Part shown: positions 60,552-64,000 of the stretch, one piece after another | Position numbering within the stretch: position 1 is the first letter of the stretch | Layout of the letters: each line of letters begins with the position of its first letter | Assembly: GCF_030518795.1 (NCBI RefSeq) | Contig: NZ_CP130427.1 | Coordinates: 5,208,001-5,272,000, forward strand | Origin: Micromonospora sp. NBRC 110009 | GTDB lineage: Bacteria; Actinomycetota; Actinomycetes; Mycobacteriales; Micromonosporaceae | DNA: 64,000 nucleotides | Reading direction: 5' to 3' | Position numbers and translations under genes: made by a program | The notes under the pieces: generated by a model | The model's input: only the letters and a program-made list of their open reading frames with translations | Database searches by the model: none | Told to the model about the DNA's origin: nothing

Positions 60552-60587
60552 GCCCGTACCCGGCTCGCTGACGCGCCGGGTACGGGC
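60552..60587 (+). terminator. Stem-loop after glpK
   Basis: A perfect 13-bp stem (GCCCGTACCCGGC and complement) with a 10-base loop, 35 bases after the glpK stop, followed by CGCCTTGCTCG. Confidence 0.75.
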
Positions 60588-60641
60588 CGCCTTGCTCGAT
60601 CTTCCGCGACGGACCGGAGCCTTGGCCCGGGATTGCCACGT

Positions 60642-60668
60642 TTCATGCATGAATATGTGCAATGCACA
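60642..60668. promoter_or_regulatory. Two adjacent palindromes upstream of the PadR-hyp operon
   Basis: TTCATGCATGAA (60642-60653) is a perfect palindrome, and TGTGCA-A-TGCACA (60656-60668) is a second inverted repeat two bases later. Both share a TGCA core. The block is A/T-rich and lies about 66 bases upstream of the PadR ATG. Autoregulation by the PadR protein, and so control of the hydrogenase maturation genes, is likely. Confidence 0.6.
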
Positions 60669-60733
60669 CCGTTTGGGGGAAAAGCGTGTTTAGCTGCACG
60701 GTGACGGATGCCCTGCGCCGGGGAGGGATTGGC

Positions 60734-61111
60734 ATGTACGGACGTGAGCTGCGCGGTCTGCTGCATCCGTTCCTCCTGCTCCTGATCTTCGAACGGCCCG
60801 GCCACGGGTACGACCTGATCGACCGGCTCAGAGCCCTGGGGATGCCCGACGTGGAGCCCGGCCACGTCTACCGGGTGCTGCGCGGACTGGAACGCGATCG
60901 GTCGCTGACCTCGGTGTGGGAGACCGGCGGGGCCGGGCCAGCACGGCGGTGCTACGAGCTCACGGCCAAGGGCCGCAACGATCTCCGGTCGTGGCGGGTC
61001 CGGCTGGCGCAGCTCGACCGGGTCATCGGTGCCTGCCTGCGACGCTCGGCGGGTGCCTTCGAGGGGACACGGGTCGGCCGCGCCGACCGGTACGCCGCTT
61101 CCGGCCGCTGA
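60734..61111 (+). CDS. PadR family regulator of the hydrogenase maturation operon
   Basis: 125 aa. The winged-helix domain LLHPFLLLLIFERPGHGYDLIDRLRALG with VYRVLRGLERD fits PadR, with a short C-terminal helix for dimers. The ATG at 60734 has GGGAGGG upstream; an earlier ATG in the same frame at 60662 overlaps the operator region and is less likely. It is first in a run of genes with gaps of 10 bases or less, leading to hypF. Confidence 0.85.
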   Translation: MYGRELRGLLHPFLLLLIFERPGHGYDLIDRLRALGMPDVEPGHVYRVLRGLERDRSLTSVWETGGAGPARRCYELTAKGRNDLRSWRVRLAQLDRVIGACLRRSAGAFEGTRVGRADRYAASGR

Positions 61112-61121
61112 ACGGAGGGTC

Positions 61122-61736
61122 ATGCAGTCGCCTGTGGTGCCGGCAGTCCACCGCGCGTTCGCCCGTCGGGTGCGCCCGGCCGAGGCGCTCGCCGGCGACG
61201 CGACGCAGATCGCGCGAGCCTGCCACGAGATGGCGGTGCGCTTCCACCGCGGTGGAAAGCTGATCGTCTTCGCCAACGGTGGGCCGGCGACGGACGCCCA
61301 GCATGTCGTGGTGGAGTTCGTCCACCCGGTCATCGTGGGCAAGCGGGCCCTGCCGGCGATATCGCTGACCAACGACGCCGCCACGCTCACCGGGATCGCC
61401 CGGGCGGAGGGCTTCGACGAGGTGTTCGCGGCTCAGCTGCGCCTACTCGCCGCGCCGGAGGACATCGCCCTCGGACTGTCCGTCGACGGCCGGTGCGCCA
61501 ACGTCCGGCGTGGCCTGATGACCGCCCGCGACCTCGGTCTCCTCACCGTCGGGCTGCTCGGCGGCGACGGCGGGGACATCGCCCGGGACGGCATCGCCGA
61601 CCATGTCGTCGTCGCCCGCTCCGATGATCCGTGCATCGTGAAGGAGGTGCACGTGACGATCTATCACATCCTGTGGGAGTTGGTCCACGTGTTCTTCGAG
61701 CAGCCCGGGCTGCTGGAGCCGGAGTCGGTCCGGTGA
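61122..61736 (+). CDS. SIS-domain protein, GmhA-like with degenerate loop
   Basis: 204 aa. The SIS fold is recognised from FANGGPATDAQHVVVEFVHP, which aligns with the GmhA phosphate loop GNGGSSTDAQ, and from GLSVDGRCANVRRGL, which aligns with GLSTSGGSNNVLRAF of the second SIS protein here. The serines that hold sugar phosphate are replaced, so classic isomerase activity is doubtful. GGAGGG precedes the ATG; the end overlaps the HypC-like gene by GTGA. Role in hydrogenase maturation is inferred from position only. Confidence 0.82.
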   Translation: MQSPVVPAVHRAFARRVRPAEALAGDATQIARACHEMAVRFHRGGKLIVFANGGPATDAQHVVVEFVHPVIVGKRALPAISLTNDAATLTGIARAEGFDEVFAAQLRLLAAPEDIALGLSVDGRCANVRRGLMTARDLGLLTVGLLGGDGGDIARDGIADHVVVARSDDPCIVKEVHVTIYHILWELVHVFFEQPGLLEPESVR

Positions 61737-61975
61737 GCCCGCAGCCGGTGCCGACGACGCGGGGCGTGCCCGAGTGCCACGACGACGTCTGCATCACCTG
61801 TTCCGACACGGCGGTGGCGGTCCGGGTGCGGAAGCTGATGGCCGACGGCCTGGCCGTGGTCGACACGGACGCCGGTCCGGAGGAGGTCAGTGTGGCCCTG
61901 GTCGACGCGGAACCGGGTGACGTGGTGCTGGTGCACGCCAAGGAGGCCATCGCCGTCGTGGAGAAGCGCCGATGA
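61733..61975 (+). CDS. HypC/HupF-like hydrogenase maturation chaperone, atypical N-terminus
   Basis: 80 aa. The C-terminal part (EEVSVALVDAEPGDVVLVHAKEAIAVVE) is the HypC OB-like fold, usually read as V-x-L-x-x-V-x-V-G-D-Y-V-L-V-H-x-G. Normal HypC begins MCLAIP, with Cys2 needed to bind HypD and iron; here the start is a GTG by overlap and the cysteines lie inside as CHDDVCITC (residues about 15-23). It may use a different cysteine or serve another hydrogenase type. Coupled to both flanking SIS genes by 4-base overlaps. Confidence 0.78.
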   Translation: MSPQPVPTTRGVPECHDDVCITCSDTAVAVRVRKLMADGLAVVDTDAGPEEVSVALVDAEPGDVVLVHAKEAIAVVEKRR

Positions 61976-62637
61976 GCACCAGGGCCGAGGGCGCCATCGG
62001 AGCGCTGTACCCGTTCCTCGACACCCGGCCGACCGACGTCGACGCGGTGCTCGCCGCGGTGGCGAGGTCCACCGCGGAGAAGGCGGGGGAGATCGTCGCC
62101 CTCCGTGAATCCCTGGTCGCCGAGCACGGGCAGCGGCTGGTCGACTGCGCCCGCCGGTGTGCCGCGGCCTTCCACGCCGGCGGCACGCTGTTCACCTTCG
62201 GCAACGGCGGCAGCAGTACGGACGCGCAGGACCTCGCGCAGTTGTTCCTGCACCCGCCGAAGGCCGCCCGCCCGCTACCGGCCATCTCGCTGACCCATGA
62301 CGTCGCGTTGATCACGGCGCTCTCCAACGACGTGGGGTTCGAGGTGGTCTTCGCCCGACAGTTGGCGGCGTTCGGTCGGGCAGGGGACATCGCGGTGGGG
62401 CTGTCCACGAGCGGCGGGTCGAACAACGTCCTGCGGGCGTTCGAGGAGGCGGCCCGGCGCGGCATGCTCACCGTCGGCATCGCCGGATACGACGGCGGCC
62501 GGATGGCGGAATCCGAGGTCATCGACCACCTGTTCGTGGTGCCGTCGGCCTCGGTACACCGGGTCCAGGAGGCGCAGACGACGGTGTACCACGTGCTCTG
62601 GGAACTCACCCAGCAGGCGTTGGCCGACTCACGCTGA
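61972..62637 (+). CDS. SIS-domain protein, GmhA-like (sedoheptulose-7-phosphate isomerase type)
   Basis: 221 aa. FTFGNGGSSTDAQDLAQLFLHP and GLSTSGGSNNVLRAFEEA are intact GmhA phosphate-binding loops, so sugar-phosphate binding is expected. Similar genes occur in actinobacterial hyp clusters without known role. ATGA overlap with the HypC-like gene and a 9-base gap to hypF keep it within the operon. It is homologous to the SIS protein upstream of HypC, which suggests an old duplication followed by divergence, perhaps forming a heteromer. Confidence 0.86.
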   Translation: MSTRAEGAIGALYPFLDTRPTDVDAVLAAVARSTAEKAGEIVALRESLVAEHGQRLVDCARRCAAAFHAGGTLFTFGNGGSSTDAQDLAQLFLHPPKAARPLPAISLTHDVALITALSNDVGFEVVFARQLAAFGRAGDIAVGLSTSGGSNNVLRAFEEAARRGMLTVGIAGYDGGRMAESEVIDHLFVVPSASVHRVQEAQTTVYHVLWELTQQALADSR

Positions 62638-62646
62638 CCGGTTGCC

Positions 62647-64000
62647 GTGGATCTGGCCAGCGTGCGACGGGTGCACGTCCGTGTCGAGGGCATCGTGCAG
62701 GGGGTCGGCTTCCGGCCGTTCGTGCACGCCCTGGCGACCGAGTACGACCTGGCCGGGTTCGTCGGCAACGACACGACCGGGGTCTTCGTCGAGGTCGAGG
62801 GGGACGGTGACCGGCTGACCGCCTTCGTGGCCGACCTCAGCCGACGCGCGCCGGCACTCGCTCAGGTCGAGCGGCTGACCACCGAGGCGGTTCCACCGAC
62901 CGGCCGGCCCGGCTTCGCGATCGTCACCAGCGTGACCGGTGCCGGCCGGGAAGCCCTGATCTCGCCGGACACCGCCACCTGCCCGGACTGCCTCGCCGAG
63001 CTGTCCGACCCGGCGGACCGGCGCCACGGTTACCCGTTCACCAACTGCACCAACTGCGGCCCGCGGTTCACCATCGTCGAGGACGTCCCGTACGACCGCC
63101 GCACCACCACGATGGCCGAGTTCGCGCTCTGTCCCGCCTGCGCCGCCGAGTACGCCGACCCGGCGAACCGCCGCTTCCACGCCGAGCCGGTGTGCTGCCC
63201 CGCGTGCGGTCCGGCACTCCGACTCGTCACCGCCGGCGGCACCTCCGTTGCCGGCGATCCCGTCGACACTGCCGTACGGTGGCTGCGCGACGGCCGGATC
63301 GTCGCGGTCAAGGGCCTCGGCGGCTACCACCTGGCCGCCCGGGCCGACGACGACCGGGCCGTCTCCACGCTGCGCGCCCGCAAGCACCGCGAGGAGAAAC
63401 CGTTCGCCGTGATGGCCGCCGACCTGCCGGCGGCGAATGCCCTGGTCGACGTGCCGCCGGCGGCCGTGCCGGTGCTCACCGGCGCTCGCCGTCCCGTGGT
63501 GCTGCTGCCGCGCCGCGCCGACGCTCCGGTCGCCGACTCGGTGGCGCCGGGCAACCGGGACCTGGGTGTGCTGCTGCCGTACACGCCGCTGCACCAGCTG
63601 CTGCTCCGGCGGCTCGGCATGCCGATCGTGCTGACCAGCGGCAACGTCTCCGACGAACCGATCGCTCACCGCGACGATGACGCCCGTCGGCGGCTGGCGC
63701 GGATCGCCGACGGTTTCCTCGTGCACGATCGGCGGATCCACGTCCGGACCGACGACTCGGTGGTGCGCGTGTTCCGCGGCCGTGAGCTACCGGTGCGGCG
63801 GTCCCGTGGTTACGTGCCCGCGCCGATCACCGTGCCATGGCGGTTCGATCGCCCGGTGCTGGCGTGCGGCGCGGAGCTGAAGAACACCTTCTGCGTGGCG
63901 AAGGGGCGGCGCGCGTTCGTCTCGCACCACGTCGGTGACCTGGAGAACTACGAGACGCTACGGGCGTTCACCGACGGGATCGCGCACTTCACCCGGCTGT
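62647..64000 (+). CDS. hypF: Carbamoyltransferase HypF, partial at right edge
   Basis: The open frame runs to the window edge (451 residues of about 750). An acylphosphatase domain (about 8-95; GIVQGVGFRPFV) is followed by the HypF zinc-finger region with four Cys pairs (CPDC, CTNC, CPAC, CPAC in about 115-200), a YrdC-like domain (about 205-390; VAVKGLGGYHLAARA, KHREEKPFAVMA, SGNVSDEPIAH) and the start of the carbamoyltransferase domain. HypF activates carbamoyl phosphate for the CN ligands of the [NiFe] site together with HypE. GTG start assigned by distance from the previous stop; no strong ribosome site is seen. Confidence 0.93.
   Translation, partial: MDLASVRRVHVRVEGIVQGVGFRPFVHALATEYDLAGFVGNDTTGVFVEVEGDGDRLTAFVADLSRRAPALAQVERLTTEAVPPTGRPGFAIVTSVTGAGREALISPDTATCPDCLAELSDPADRRHGYPFTNCTNCGPRFTIVEDVPYDRRTTTMAEFALCPACAAEYADPANRRFHAEPVCCPACGPALRLVTAGGTSVAGDPVDTAVRWLRDGRIVAVKGLGGYHLAARADDDRAVSTLRARKHREEKPFAVMAADLPAANALVDVPPAAVPVLTGARRPVVLLPRRADAPVADSVAPGNRDLGVLLPYTPLHQLLLRRLGMPIVLTSGNVSDEPIAHRDDDARRRLARIADGFLVHDRRIHVRTDDSVVRVFRGRELPVRRSRGYVPAPITVPWRFDRPVLACGAELKNTFCVAKGRRAFVSHHVGDLENYETLRAFTDGIAHFTRL

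Noticed and set aside
60734..64000. Hydrogenase structural genes in the window
   Set aside because: Only maturation-type genes are present before the right edge; no large or small subunit motif (RxCGxC, DPCxxCxxH) was seen.
1..64000. tRNA/rRNA genes, CRISPR arrays, insertion sequences, prophage, attachment sites
   Set aside because: I looked for CCA-ending cloverleaf patterns, regularly spaced repeats, transposase or integrase motifs and terminal inverted repeats, and found none convincing. A systematic tRNA or repeat search would be decisive.

Overview
The window is very GC-rich (roughly 70% or more by eye), with short intergenic gaps, many GTG starts and 4-base ATGA/GTGA overlaps inside operons. 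PucR, PadR, LacI and TetR regulators, S-adenosyl methyltransferase (DUF574), ANTAR, STAS/HATPase anti-sigma-type proteins, F420-type LLM oxidoreductase, GH64 and GH32 secreted hydrolases and Tat/lipoprotein signals all point to a soil actinomycete, most plausibly a member of the Micromonosporaceae. That placement is inference from gene content; there is no rRNA or tRNA gene here to confirm it. I saw no insertion sequence, prophage, CRISPR array or integrase.

Layout. (1) 1-10626: a self-contained respiratory island. A leftward ccmC-ccmE-ccmF unit (System I cytochrome c maturation; ccmF runs off the left edge) diverges from a rightward unit: ctaC (with a fused cytochrome c domain), ctaD, ctaE, a small membrane protein, ctaG, a lipoprotein cytochrome c, qcrC, qcrA, qcrB. 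Together these encode a complete bcc-type menaquinol:cytochrome c reductase, a caa3-type oxidase and part of the haem-attachment machinery. (2) 10865-17318: a TPP-dependent pyruvate-oxidase-like enzyme coupled to a very large FAD/Fe-S oxidoreductase with a C-terminal membrane anchor, then an enolase-superfamily enzyme and a PPC/DUF296 protein. (3) 17386-21023: leftward cell-wall genes (D,D-carboxypeptidase, M23 peptidase, DUF11-type surface protein). (4) 21130-25747: VOC protein, nicotinate phosphoribosyltransferase, an SRPBCC-TetR pair with an operator at its start codon, and an FAD monooxygenase. (5) 25838-32989: a GH32 fructan hydrolase and its divergent LacI regulator with two matching operators, a B12-binding radical SAM protein, a GNAT protein and a GH64 beta-1,3-glucanase with a ricin-type carbohydrate-binding domain.

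(6) 33022-42601: an exported PLP enzyme, an L,D-transpeptidase, a GAF-SpoIIE phosphatase, LtrA, and a PadR-ABC transporter operon, followed by decayed gene remnants. (7) 42671-48013: small housekeeping or accessory genes, a broken sugar kinase, and an anti-sigma/antagonist set (ANTAR, STAS, HATPase, STAS). (8) 48034-57610: a pyrimidine/hydantoin catabolic locus. One leftward operon (NCS1 permease, beta-ureidopropionase, dihydropyrimidinase, LLM oxidoreductase), its PucR regulator, and a rightward operon (omega-aminotransferase, methylmalonate-semialdehyde dehydrogenase) would carry dihydropyrimidines through beta-amino acids to acyl-CoA. (9) 57657-60516: a VOC protein with an ArsR-ArsC fusion under a classical ArsR operator, and glycerol kinase. 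(10) 60734-64000: the start of a [NiFe]-hydrogenase maturation operon (PadR, SIS protein, HypC-like, SIS protein, hypF), cut by the right edge.

The most unusual items are the respiratory island with its own System I maturation genes, the hyp operon in which a HypC-like protein without the usual N-terminal cysteine lies between two GmhA-like SIS proteins (one with a degenerate active-site loop), the Tat-lipoprotein PLP enzyme, the cysteine-poor ArsR-ArsC fusion, and several clear operator palindromes placed next to the genes of their likely regulators. All functions are assigned by reading motifs and remembered family features; no database search was possible.
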